Of a stretch of DNA of 64,000 bases, positions 1-7,860 are shown one piece after another (within the stretch, counting starts at the first letter, position 1; every line of letters starts with the position of its first letter). The translations under genes and the position numbers were made by a program. The stretch lies in NCBI RefSeq assembly GCF_002192455.1, contig NZ_CP021744.1, positions 6,658,501 to 6,722,500 on the forward strand. Direction: 5' to 3'. The notes beneath the pieces were generated by a model, which worked only from the letters and a program-made list of their open reading frames with translations, did no database searches and was not told where the DNA came from. The stretch is from Streptomyces albireticuli (GTDB taxonomy: Bacteria > Actinomycetota > Actinomycetes > Streptomycetales > Streptomycetaceae).

Positions 1-1
1 G

Positions 2-871
2 GAGGCCATGCCGCCGCACTGCTGGCACCCTCTGATGGCCCCCGGCCTCGTCGGCCTCAAGACCTTCGTCTACCTGGAGCGCGGCGACCTCACCGCCGCC
101 GAGCGGTCCGTGCGGCTGGCCCGGCCCACCGGCGCGGAGGACGGCCTGGCGTGGGCGTACCTGCTGTACGCCCGGGGCCTGCTGCGGCTGGCCGGCGACC
201 GGCGCGAGGAGGCCCTCGCCGACCTGCTGGAGTGCGGCCGGGTCCTGCTCGCCCGCCGGGTCGCCAACCCCGCCCTGCTGCCCTGGCGTTCGGCCGCCGC
301 CTTCGCCCAGGGCCCCGACCCCGAGCACGGCTGCCTCCCCGAACCGGCGGCCGAGGAGCGCCGCCTCGCCCTGGCCTGGGGCGCGCCCAGCGCCGTACGC
401 CGGGCCCTGCTGGCGGCCGGCGGCCGGACACCCCGGTCCGTGCCCGCGCTGCCACCGGCCGGTGCCCCCGCGACCTGGCAGTACCGGCAGGCCCTGGCGG
501 CCCTCGGCACCGCGGCGCTCGCCGGGCCCGCCGGCACCGCCACCGTCCCCGCCCTGCTCGCGGCCACCGGTGCGGCCGCGGCCGCCCGCGACGGCGCGAA
601 CACCGGCACCCGCGCCCCCCGCCGGGCACCCGCCGCCCGGACCGCCCCGGGCACCGGGCGCGCCCCGGCGCCGGGCGGGCTGACCGGAGCCGAGCTCCGG
701 GTGGCCGACCTCGCCGCACACGGCATGGCCAACCGCGCCATCGCCGCCGAGCTCTCGGTGACCCTGCGCACCGTCGAACTCCATCTGACCAAGGCCTACC
801 GAAAATTGGGCATCTCAGGGCGCTCGGAGCTGGCCGACGCGCTGGGGCAGCTACGGAGGAACACCCCATGA
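2..871 (+). CDS. LuxR-family (LAL-type) transcriptional regulator, 5' end outside window
   Basis: C-terminal part of a LuxR-family DNA-binding regulator; the frame is already open at the window edge, so the real start and probably an ATPase domain lie upstream. The last ~60 residues form a LuxR helix-turn-helix (starts LTGAELRVADLAAHG, recognition part TVELHLTKAYRKLG). The preceding ~220 residues are Ala/Leu/Arg-rich helices like the TPR-like linker of LAL (large ATP-binding LuxR) proteins. Its stop overlaps the ATG of the next LAL gene (ATGA at 868-871), so the two are probably co-transcribed and translationally coupled. Tandem LAL genes are typical pathway regulators in polyene macrolide clusters. 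The LAL assignment rests on the linker and the neighbour, because no Walker motifs are visible in the part present. Confidence 0.8.
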   Translation, partial: EAMPPHCWHPLMAPGLVGLKTFVYLERGDLTAAERSVRLARPTGAEDGLAWAYLLYARGLLRLAGDRREEALADLLECGRVLLARRVANPALLPWRSAAAFAQGPDPEHGCLPEPAAEERRLALAWGAPSAVRRALLAAGGRTPRSVPALPPAGAPATWQYRQALAALGTAALAGPAGTATVPALLAATGAAAAARDGANTGTRAPRRAPAARTAPGTGRAPAPGGLTGAELRVADLAAHGMANRAIAAELSVTLRTVELHLTKAYRKLGISGRSELADALGQLRRNTP

Positions 872-3693
872 CCACCCTGCTCGACCGGCAGCGTGAACTC
901 GACCTGATCTCCGAGGCGCTGGAGTCCGCCGAGGGGGCGAGCGGCTCCCTGCTCGTCGTCACCGGTGGCCTCGGCACCGGCAAGACCACCCTGCTGCGCG
1001 CCCTGCGGCCGCTGGCCGAACGGCGCGGCACCCAGGTCCTCAGCGCCAGCGCCGCCCTCCTGGAACAGGACTTCGCCTTCGGCGTCGTCAGCCAGCTCCT
1101 CGAACCCCTGCTGCCCGACGCCGCGGAAGCGGCCCGCGACCCGGCCGGGGCCGCCGCCCCGGAACCGCACGGCGAACTCCTCGCCCTGGCCGCCGACCGC
1201 GCCGCCCGCACCCCCCTGCTGCTGCTCGTCGACGACCTCCAGTGGGCCGACGCCCCCTCCCTGCGCTGGCTCGGCCACCTCGCCAAGCGGATCGCCCACC
1301 TGCGCATCACCGCCGTCGTCGCCCTGCGCGAGGGCGACCCCCGCGGCGAGGAGCCGCGCGTCCACGAGATCACCGACCGCGCCGCCCGTGTGCTGCGCCC
1401 CGACCCGCTCTCGCCGCAGAGCACGGCCGAGCTCGTGGCCGCCCGCTTCGGCCGCCCCGCCGACCCCGCCTACCTGACCGCCTGTCACGAGGTGGGCGCC
1501 GGCAACCCGCTGTTCCTCACCGCCGCCCTCGACGCCCTCGCCGGCACCGGGGGACCGGACGCCGAACGCGCCCACACCGTCCGCACCACCCCGCTGCCGT
1601 CCCTGCGCGAACGGCTCCTCGCCGCCCTGCGCACCCAGCCCGCCCCCGTCCAGGCCATGGCCAAGGCGCTGGCCGTCCTCGACGGCCACACCGATCTGGA
1701 GCTGGCCGGCCGGCTCGCCGGCCTGGACGAGACCGGCCGCGACGCGGCGATCCGCTCCCTGCGCCGCCTCGGGCTGCTCGCCCCGGCCGACGGACCCCGC
1801 TTCGTCCACCGGGCCGTACGGGAGGCCGTCGAGGACGCGATGACCCCCGCGGAACACGAGGACAGCCACATCTACGCGGCCCTCCTGCTGCACGGCGCGG
1901 GCCACCCCGCCGAACAGGCCGCCGCCCAGCTCCTGGAGGCGACCTCCTGCCAGGACGGCTGGGCCATCGAGGTGCTGCGCTCCGCCGCCACCGCCGCGAT
2001 GCGCCGCGGCGCCCCCGAGGACGCCGCCCGCTATCTGCGCCGGGCCCTGCTGGGCAGCACCCCCGCCGGCCCCGACCGGGCGGCCCTGCTCGTCGACCTC
2101 GCCACCGTCGAGCGGGCCTTCGACCCGCCCGCCGCCATCCGCCACATCTCCCAGGCCCTGCTGCTCATCCCGACCGCCACCCAGCGCGCCAAGGCCGCCG
2201 CCCGCATCCCTCCCTCCCAGCTCGGCGGCTGCCCGTCGCCCTCCGTCGACGTGGTCTGCAAGGTCGCCGGCGAACTCGGCGACGCCACGCTGATCGCCGG
2301 CGAGGACCGCGAACTGGCCCTGCGTCTGGAGGCCCGGCTGCGCCACATCGCGGTCGCCGGCCCCGGCCGGCTCCTCACCTGCGCCGACCGGCTGCGCGCC
2401 CTCGGCCCCACGCCCCCGCTCGGCACCGCCGCCGAACGCGAGCTCGTCACCGTCCTCCTGCACGGCGCCACCATGACCCAGAGCATGACCGCCGCGGAGG
2501 TCGGACCGCTCGCGAACCGCGTCCTCCAGTACGAGCCCGCCACCCCGGACCACGTCTACTCGGCCCTGCCCCTGCTGCCCCACATCCTCATCGCCGCCGA
2601 CTCCGTCGAGGTCATCGGCCCCTGGCTGCGCACCGCGCAGGACCGGGCCCGCCGGGAGAACGCCGTCGTGCCCCAGGGCGTCATCGGCATCGAACTCACC
2701 CAGGTGCTGCTGGCCCAGGGCCGCCTGGAGGAGGCCCGCGCCCAGGCCACCGAGGCGCTCGCCCTCGGGGTCACGGGCTGGGCGACCCTCCAGTCGATGA
2801 TCGGCATCGTGCTCGTCGCCATCGAGAGCCGCGACGCCGAACTGACCCGCAGCCTCCTGGAGTTCCGCCGCGAGGGCGCCTCCCAAGGGCACCAGCCCTC
2901 CAGCCTCCAGCTGCTGCGCGGCTCCATGGCCGCGGCCGTCGGAGACCTGCCCACCGCCCTGGAGTACTTCCTCGACTGGGGGCGGGCCGCCGAGCGCGCC
3001 GACTGGCGCAACCCCGCGGTCTTCCCCTGGCGGGCCTGGGCGGCCGGCCTCCACTACCGCATGGGGCACGCCACCCGGGCCCAGGAGCTCATCGAGGAGG
3101 AGTACGCGCGGGCCCGCGCCTGGGGGACACCCGTGGCGATCGGCCGCGCCCTGCGGATGCGGGGCGCCGTCACCGAGGGGGAACGGGGCCTGGAACTGCT
3201 GCGGGAATCCCTGGACGTCCTGGAGGGCGCCGTCAACGGCATGGAGCGGGCCCGCACCTCCGTGCTCCTCGGCAGGCGGCTGCGCGCGGCCGGCCGGGCC
3301 GACGCCGAGATCCAGCTGCGCCGGGGCCGGGAGCAGGCGCTGGCCTCCGGCGTGCCCTGGCTCGCCGACCGGGCCGCGCGCGAGCTCCAGGCCATGGCCC
3401 GCCGCGCCAGCCCGCTGGACGTGGAGGCGCTCACCCGCACCGAGCGCAGGGTCGCCGGGCTCGCCGCGCACGGCGTCTCCAACCGGGACATCGCCGAACG
3501 CCTCGACGTCAGCTCACGGGCCGTCGAGAAGCACCTGACACACGCGTACCGGAAGCTGAACGTCAGCGGCCGCGCCGAACTCGTGGGCCTGGCCCACCTG
3601 CTGCCCGACGGCACCGCGGACGCCCCCCGTACCGCAGTGCGGCCCCCCGCGGCGAACCGTACCGAACCGAAGCGCCGCGGTACCCCCGGGTAG
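868..3693 (+). CDS. LAL-type LuxR transcriptional regulator with AAA ATPase domain
   Basis: A 941-residue LAL regulator. A Walker A motif (GGLGTGKTT) lies about residue 32 and a Walker B-like stretch (LLLLVDDLQWAD) about residue 117; a long helical TPR-like middle follows, then a LuxR HTH at the C-terminus (TRTERRVAGLAAHG, VEKHLTHAYRKLN). The chosen ATG at 868 has a GGAGGA seven bases upstream and overlaps the previous stop. Such proteins bind ATP and activate pathway genes, as described for NysR and PikD. The neighbouring downstream genes are a P450, a cholesterol oxidase and a type II thioesterase, which are plausible targets. Family assignment is firm; the targets are inferred. Confidence 0.9.
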   Translation: MTTLLDRQRELDLISEALESAEGASGSLLVVTGGLGTGKTTLLRALRPLAERRGTQVLSASAALLEQDFAFGVVSQLLEPLLPDAAEAARDPAGAAAPEPHGELLALAADRAARTPLLLLVDDLQWADAPSLRWLGHLAKRIAHLRITAVVALREGDPRGEEPRVHEITDRAARVLRPDPLSPQSTAELVAARFGRPADPAYLTACHEVGAGNPLFLTAALDALAGTGGPDAERAHTVRTTPLPSLRERLLAALRTQPAPVQAMAKALAVLDGHTDLELAGRLAGLDETGRDAAIRSLRRLGLLAPADGPRFVHRAVREAVEDAMTPAEHEDSHIYAALLLHGAGHPAEQAAAQLLEATSCQDGWAIEVLRSAATAAMRRGAPEDAARYLRRALLGSTPAGPDRAALLVDLATVERAFDPPAAIRHISQALLLIPTATQRAKAAARIPPSQLGGCPSPSVDVVCKVAGELGDATLIAGEDRELALRLEARLRHIAVAGPGRLLTCADRLRALGPTPPLGTAAERELVTVLLHGATMTQSMTAAEVGPLANRVLQYEPATPDHVYSALPLLPHILIAADSVEVIGPWLRTAQDRARRENAVVPQGVIGIELTQVLLAQGRLEEARAQATEALALGVTGWATLQSMIGIVLVAIESRDAELTRSLLEFRREGASQGHQPSSLQLLRGSMAAAVGDLPTALEYFLDWGRAAERADWRNPAVFPWRAWAAGLHYRMGHATRAQELIEEEYARARAWGTPVAIGRALRMRGAVTEGERGLELLRESLDVLEGAVNGMERARTSVLLGRRLRAAGRADAEIQLRRGREQALASGVPWLADRAARELQAMARRASPLDVEALTRTERRVAGLAAHGVSNRDIAERLDVSSRAVEKHLTHAYRKLNVSGRAELVGLAHLLPDGTADAPRTAVRPPAANRTEPKRRGTPG

Positions 3694-3743
3694 CCGTACC
3701 GGCGGGCCGCCCCACAGGGTTAAAGCGCCCGCGATCGATTTCG

Positions 3744-3773
3744 TTGACAGCGTTCCGGACGGCTGCATACCGT
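3744..3773 (+). promoter_or_regulatory. Probable sigma-70-type promoter of the choP-choA operon
   Basis: TTGACA at 3744-3749 and TACCGT at 3768-3773 are separated by 18 bases, close to the Streptomyces housekeeping pattern. It lies in the only non-coding gap (3694-3867) between the LAL gene and the P450. Downstream, three AAGGTG copies recur with exact 9-base spacing (3781, 3790, 3799). Predicted by eye only. Confidence 0.5.
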
Positions 3774-3867
3774 CCTCGAGAAGGTGTCGAAGGTGTCCAA
3801 GGTGGGTCCATCCCCGGGAAATGCCTCGTACCGCGGGAAAACAGATGGCATGGGAAGGCGGGGGGAG

Positions 3868-5064
3868 ATGACCGGGGCCGCACCGGCGGTTTTCTCGACC
3901 GTCCGCGAGAACCACTTCGACCCGCCGGCGGCCACGCGGACCGCACGGGAGCACGCACCCCTCACCCGTGTGGCGTTCGCCGACGGGCACCTCGGCTGGC
4001 TGGTCACCGCGGACGCCACCGCCCGTGCCGTGTTATCCGACCCCCGCTTCGGCACCCGGGGCGGACCCGAACACCCCGCGGTGCCGCGCGCGACGGTCCT
4101 GGCCGACCCCCCGGCGGCCCCCGCCGGAACGCCCGCCCCACCCGGCGGCCCCGGCCACCGGCGCTACCGCGAGCTGCTCGCCGGCCAGTTCACCGACCGG
4201 CGCCTGCGTCTCCTGACCGAGTGGACCCGGAAGGCCGCCGAGGAGCGGCTGGACGTCATGGAGCGCGCCGGCTCACCGGCCGACCTCTTCGAGCACTTCG
4301 CGCTCCCGGTCTCCTCCCTCGTCCTCTGCGAGCTGCTCGGCGTGCCCCACGCGGACCGGGAGCGGTTCCGGCACGACGCCGCGGTGTGGAGCGGCCACGG
4401 CGCCTCCACCGAGGAGGTCACGGCGGCCTTCGCCGACCTCGGCGCCTACCTCCACGGGCTGGTCCTCCGCAAGCGCGCCGTGCCCGGCGACGACGTCCTC
4501 AGCGGCCTGGTCCACGGCGGGGACGGCCTCACCGACGAGGAACTCACCTCGCTCGCCCTCCTCCTGCTCCTCGCCGGCCTGGAGACGACCGCCGGCCAGC
4601 TCGCGCTCGGCGTCCTCGCGCTCCTCCGGCACCCCGCGCAGCTCGCCGCGCTGCGCGCCGACCCCTCGCTGACCGAAGGCGCGGTGGAGGAGCTGCTGCG
4701 CTACGTCAGCGTCGTCCACCACGGCCCCACCCGCGTCGCCCTGGAGGACGCCGGGATCGACGGCGTGCCGGTGCGGAAGGGCGAGGTCGTCATGGTCTCG
4801 CTGCCGGCGGCCAACCGCGACCCCGCCCGCTACGCCGACCCCGACGCCCTCGACGTCACCCGGCACGCCGCCGGCCACCTGGCCTTCGGCCACGGCGTCC
4901 ACCGGTGCCTCGGCCGGCAGCTCGCCCGCGTCGAGCTGCGCGCCGGCATCGACGCGGTGCTGCGCCGCTTCCCCGGCCTGCGCCTGGCCGTCCCGGCGGA
5001 CGCGATCCCGCCGCGGCACGACACGCAGGTCTACGGCGTCCAGCGGATGCCGGTCGCCTGGTAG
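3868..5064 (+). CDS. choP: Cytochrome P450 (ChoP-like)
   Basis: A 398-residue soluble bacterial P450 that would hydroxylate a small lipophilic substrate using ferredoxin-supplied electrons. Visible motifs are the I-helix AGLETT about residue 237, the ExxR of the K helix in EELLRY about residue 275, and the haem loop FGHGVHRCLG with the ligand Cys near residue 347. The ATG at 3868 follows a purine-rich stretch; an in-frame ATG at 3850 is the alternative. A cholesterol oxidase follows 96 bases downstream, the same order as the choP-choA operon described in Streptomyces sp. SA-COO, which is the basis for the symbol. A TTA leucine codon at 4033-4035 is rare in this genome type and suggests bldA (developmental) dependence. 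The substrate is unknown. Confidence 0.85.
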   Translation: MTGAAPAVFSTVRENHFDPPAATRTAREHAPLTRVAFADGHLGWLVTADATARAVLSDPRFGTRGGPEHPAVPRATVLADPPAAPAGTPAPPGGPGHRRYRELLAGQFTDRRLRLLTEWTRKAAEERLDVMERAGSPADLFEHFALPVSSLVLCELLGVPHADRERFRHDAAVWSGHGASTEEVTAAFADLGAYLHGLVLRKRAVPGDDVLSGLVHGGDGLTDEELTSLALLLLLAGLETTAGQLALGVLALLRHPAQLAALRADPSLTEGAVEELLRYVSVVHHGPTRVALEDAGIDGVPVRKGEVVMVSLPAANRDPARYADPDALDVTRHAAGHLAFGHGVHRCLGRQLARVELRAGIDAVLRRFPGLRLAVPADAIPPRHDTQVYGVQRMPVAW

Positions 5065-5122
5065 CCCGGGCGCCGCCCGGTCGCCGCGTGGGCCACCCCC
5101 CAGACCACCACGGTTCGATAAG

Positions 5123-5136
5123 CACTTACGTAATTG
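5123..5136. promoter_or_regulatory. Near-palindrome CA-C-TTACGTAA-T-TG between choP and choA
   Basis: TTACGTAA (5126-5133) is a perfect 8-base palindrome. The next flanking pair is mismatched and the two after it pair again. It sits in a locally AT-rich part of the 96-base choP-choA gap, about 25 bases before the choA start. It could be an operator or part of a second promoter; no known binding site is recognised. Confidence 0.3.
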
Positions 5137-5160
5137 TTCGAAAGGTCAGGTATCACCAGC

Positions 5161-6801
5161 GTGGTAGACAACCAGCACCTGTCGCGGCGTCGGCTCTTCG
5201 GCATGGCCGCCCTCAGCGCGGCGGCCCTCGCGGGCGCGACCACCATCTCCGCGGCCCCGCGCGCCGCCGCCGCGGGCAAGGCGGTGGCCGGCGGCACCTT
5301 CGTGCCCGCCGTCGTCATCGGCACCGGCTACGGCGCGGCCGTCTCCGCGCTGCGCCTCGGCGAGGCCGGCGTCAGCACGCTGATGCTGGAGATGGGCCAG
5401 CTGTGGAACCAGCCGGGCCCGGACGGCAACGTCTTCAGCGGGATGCTCAAGCCCGACAAGCGCTCCAGCTGGTTCAAGACCCGCACGGAGGCCCCGCTCG
5501 GCTCCTTCCTGTGGCTGGACCTCGCCAACCGGGACATCGACCCCTACGCGGGCGTCCTGGACCGGGTGAACTTCGACCAGATGTCCGTGTACGTGGGGCG
5601 CGGCGTCGGCGGCGGCTCGCTCGTCAACGGCGGCATGGCGGTGACGCCCCGGCGTTCGTACTTCGAGGAAGTGCTGCCCCAGGTCGACGCCGCCGAGATG
5701 TACGACCGGTACTTCCCGCGCGCCAACTCGACCCTCCGCGTCGGCAACATCGACAAGAAGTGGTTCGAGGAGACCGAGTGGTACAAGTTCGCCCGCGTCT
5801 CGCGTGAGCAGGCGTCGAAGGCGGGTCTGAGCACCACCTTCGTGCCCAACGTCTACGACTGGGAGTACATGAAGCGCGAGGCCGAGGGCTCGGTGCCCAA
5901 GTCCGCGCTGGACGCCGAGGTCATCTACGGCAACAACCACGGCAAGGTCTCGCTCGACAAGAGCTACCTGGCCGCGGCCCTGGGCACCGGCAAGGTCACC
6001 ATCGAGACCCTGCACCAGGTCAAGACGATCCGTCAGCAGAAGGACGGCAACTACCTGCTGACCGTCGAGCAGAAGGACGCCGACGGCAAGCTGCTGGCGA
6101 CCAAGGAGATCTCCTGCCGCCACCTCTTCCTCGGCGCCGGCAGCCTCGGCTCCACCGAGCTGCTGCTGCGGGCCCGGGAGACCGGCGCCCTGCCGAACCT
6201 CAGCTCCGAGATCGGCGCCGGCTGGGGCCCCAACGGCAACATCATGACCGCCCGCGCCAACCACATGTGGAACCCCACGGGCACCAAGCAGTCCTCGATA
6301 CCCGCCCTGGGCATCGACGACTGGGACAACCCGGACGCCCCGGTCTTCGCCGAGATCGCGCCCATGCCGGCCGGCCTGGAGACCTGGGTCAGCCTCTACC
6401 TGGCGATCACCAAGAACCCCCAGCGCGGCACCTTCGTCTACGACGCCGCCAAGGACCGGGCGGACCTGCGCTGGACCCGGGAGCAGAACGCCCCCGCCGT
6501 CGCCGCCGCGAAGTCGCTGTTCGACCGCATCAACAAGGCCAACACCACGATCTACCGGTACGACCTCTTCGGCAAGCAGCTCAAGGCCTTCGCCGACGAC
6601 TTCTGCTACCACCCGCTCGGCGGCTGCGTCCTCGGCAAGGCCACCGACGACTACGGCCGGGTCGCCGGCTACAAGAACCTCTACGTCACCGACGGCGCCC
6701 TGATCCCCGGCTCCATCGGCGTCAACCCGTTCGTGACGATCACCGCGCTCGCCGAGCGCAACATCGAGCGCGTCATCAAGCAGGACGTGGTCGCCAAGTA
6801 A
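5161..6801 (+). CDS. choA: Secreted cholesterol oxidase, GMC-type FAD enzyme
   Basis: A 546-residue class I cholesterol oxidase that oxidises and isomerises 3-beta-hydroxysterols (cholesterol to cholest-4-en-3-one plus hydrogen peroxide). The N-terminus is a Tat-type signal (SRRRLFGMAA followed by an Ala-rich stretch to about residue 40). The FAD dinucleotide fold is VIGTGYGAAVSALRLGE. The catalytic His is in YHPLGG near residue 484 and the Asn in GVNPFVT near residue 521, matching the family. The sequence follows the known Streptomyces ChoA closely along its whole length. The GTG at 5161 is preferred because it starts just before the signal peptide and follows AGGTCAGG. It is probably co-transcribed with choP. 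In polyene producers such oxidases (PimE, PteG) are also cluster genes. Confidence 0.95.
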   Translation: MVDNQHLSRRRLFGMAALSAAALAGATTISAAPRAAAAGKAVAGGTFVPAVVIGTGYGAAVSALRLGEAGVSTLMLEMGQLWNQPGPDGNVFSGMLKPDKRSSWFKTRTEAPLGSFLWLDLANRDIDPYAGVLDRVNFDQMSVYVGRGVGGGSLVNGGMAVTPRRSYFEEVLPQVDAAEMYDRYFPRANSTLRVGNIDKKWFEETEWYKFARVSREQASKAGLSTTFVPNVYDWEYMKREAEGSVPKSALDAEVIYGNNHGKVSLDKSYLAAALGTGKVTIETLHQVKTIRQQKDGNYLLTVEQKDADGKLLATKEISCRHLFLGAGSLGSTELLLRARETGALPNLSSEIGAGWGPNGNIMTARANHMWNPTGTKQSSIPALGIDDWDNPDAPVFAEIAPMPAGLETWVSLYLAITKNPQRGTFVYDAAKDRADLRWTREQNAPAVAAAKSLFDRINKANTTIYRYDLFGKQLKAFADDFCYHPLGGCVLGKATDDYGRVAGYKNLYVTDGALIPGSIGVNPFVTITALAERNIERVIKQDVVAK

Positions 6802-6814
6802 GGCCGGGCGGTCC

Positions 6815-6846
6815 CGGGCGCGCGCCTCGCGCGAGGCGCGCGCCCG
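6815..6846. terminator. Hairpin terminator after choA
   Basis: A perfect 32-base palindrome made of CGGGCGCGCGCCTCGC and its reverse complement lies 13 bases after the choA stop. It has no T-tract, as is common for Streptomyces terminators. It probably ends the choP-choA transcript ahead of the thioesterase gene. Confidence 0.75.
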
Positions 6847-6993
6847 TCCCGTGGATCGGCTGTGGCACGACGGGTCGGGGGAACACCAGAATGAGCGGGC
6901 CCGGGCCGGGCGCGGCGGGGCCCGTCACGTACCCCGCCTCCCGCGCGGCCCTTCTCCGCCCGCCCTGATTCCCGTTGGAAGGAAAAACGTTCC

Positions 6994-7746
6994 GTGATCG
7001 ACAAGACCGAGGACAACGGCCTCTGGATCCGCAGGTTCCACCCGCGTCCGGACAGCGGCGTCCGGCTGGCGTGCCTGCCCCACGCGGGCGGTTCCGCGAG
7101 CTTCTTCTTCCCGGTGTCCCAGGCGATGCCGCAGTCCGTGGACGTGCTGTGCGTCCAGTACCCGGGCCGCCAGGACCGCCGCAAGGAACCGCTCATAGAC
7201 AACATCCCCGACCTCGCCGACCGGGTGTTCGAGGCGCTGCTGCCCTGGGCGGACAAGCCGCTGGCCCTGTTCGGGCACAGCATGGGCGCGTCGGTCGCGT
7301 TCGAGGTCGCCCGGCGCTTCGAGCGGGAGAAGGGCACGGTCCTCGCCGGCATCTTCGCCTCGGGCCGCCGCGCGCCGTCCGCCCACCGCCACGAGACCGT
7401 CCACCTGCGCGACGACGACGGCCTCATCGCCGAGATGAAGGGCCTGAGCGGCACCGACACCAAGGTCCTCGGCGACGAGGAGCTGCTGCGGATGGTCCTC
7501 CCGGCCATCCGCGCCGACTACCGCGCCGCCGAGACGTACGTCTACGAGCCGGGGGACCCGGTGCGCTGCCCGGTCGTCGCCCTCACGGGTGACGACGACC
7601 CGAAGGTGACCCTGGCGGAGTCGAAGGCGTGGGGCGAGCACACGGAGGGGCCGTTCGACTTCCATGTGTTCGACGGCGGGCACTTCTTCCTGGCGAACCA
7701 CCAGGCGGCGATCAACAAGCTGATCGTGGACCGTCTGGGCGCGTAG
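6994..7746 (+). CDS. Type II thioesterase (alpha/beta hydrolase)
   Basis: A 250-residue stand-alone thioesterase of the kind that removes stalled or mis-primed acyl groups from carrier proteins of polyketide or peptide synthases. The nucleophile motif GHSMGAS lies near residue 96, an acidic DDDP about residue 200, and the catalytic His in GGHFF near residue 229. The N-terminal LPHAGGSASFF motif is diagnostic for type II thioesterases. The GTG at 6994 has GGAAGG upstream. It follows choA after a hairpin, so it likely has its own promoter. Synthases for it to edit are not in this window; they may lie to the left, consistent with a polyene cluster edge (compare PteH and PimI). Confidence 0.9.
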   Translation: MIDKTEDNGLWIRRFHPRPDSGVRLACLPHAGGSASFFFPVSQAMPQSVDVLCVQYPGRQDRRKEPLIDNIPDLADRVFEALLPWADKPLALFGHSMGASVAFEVARRFEREKGTVLAGIFASGRRAPSAHRHETVHLRDDDGLIAEMKGLSGTDTKVLGDEELLRMVLPAIRADYRAAETYVYEPGDPVRCPVVALTGDDDPKVTLAESKAWGEHTEGPFDFHVFDGGHFFLANHQAAINKLIVDRLGA

Positions 7747-7781
7747 GGCCGGGTCCGGGGCGGAGCCCCGGGAACCGGGAG

Positions 7782-7815
7782 GGGGCGGGCAGGGGAAGAA
7801 TCCCCCACCCGCCCC
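7782..7815. terminator. Hairpin terminator between thioesterase and PIG-L gene
   Basis: GGGGCGGG at 7782-7789 pairs with CCCGCCCC at 7808-7815, and an inner GGGG/CCCC pair surrounds a six-base loop. It serves the convergent thioesterase and deacetylase genes. The open frame of the deacetylase reads straight through it. Confidence 0.7.
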
Positions 7816-7860
7816 TTCCCGCGACGCCCTACGACGCCACGTCCCCTGCGTCCTGCCGTC

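Noticed and set aside
796..3471. Long open frame antisense to the LAL regulator
   Set aside because: Gly/Ala/Val-rich composition with no family pattern, fully covered by a well-supported gene on the other strand; typical of GC-rich DNA.
3781..3804. AAGGTG triple repeat as ribosome sites for an upstream small gene
   Set aside because: It could be read as part of an N-terminal extension of the P450, but that extension is not conserved-looking and 3868 is the better start.
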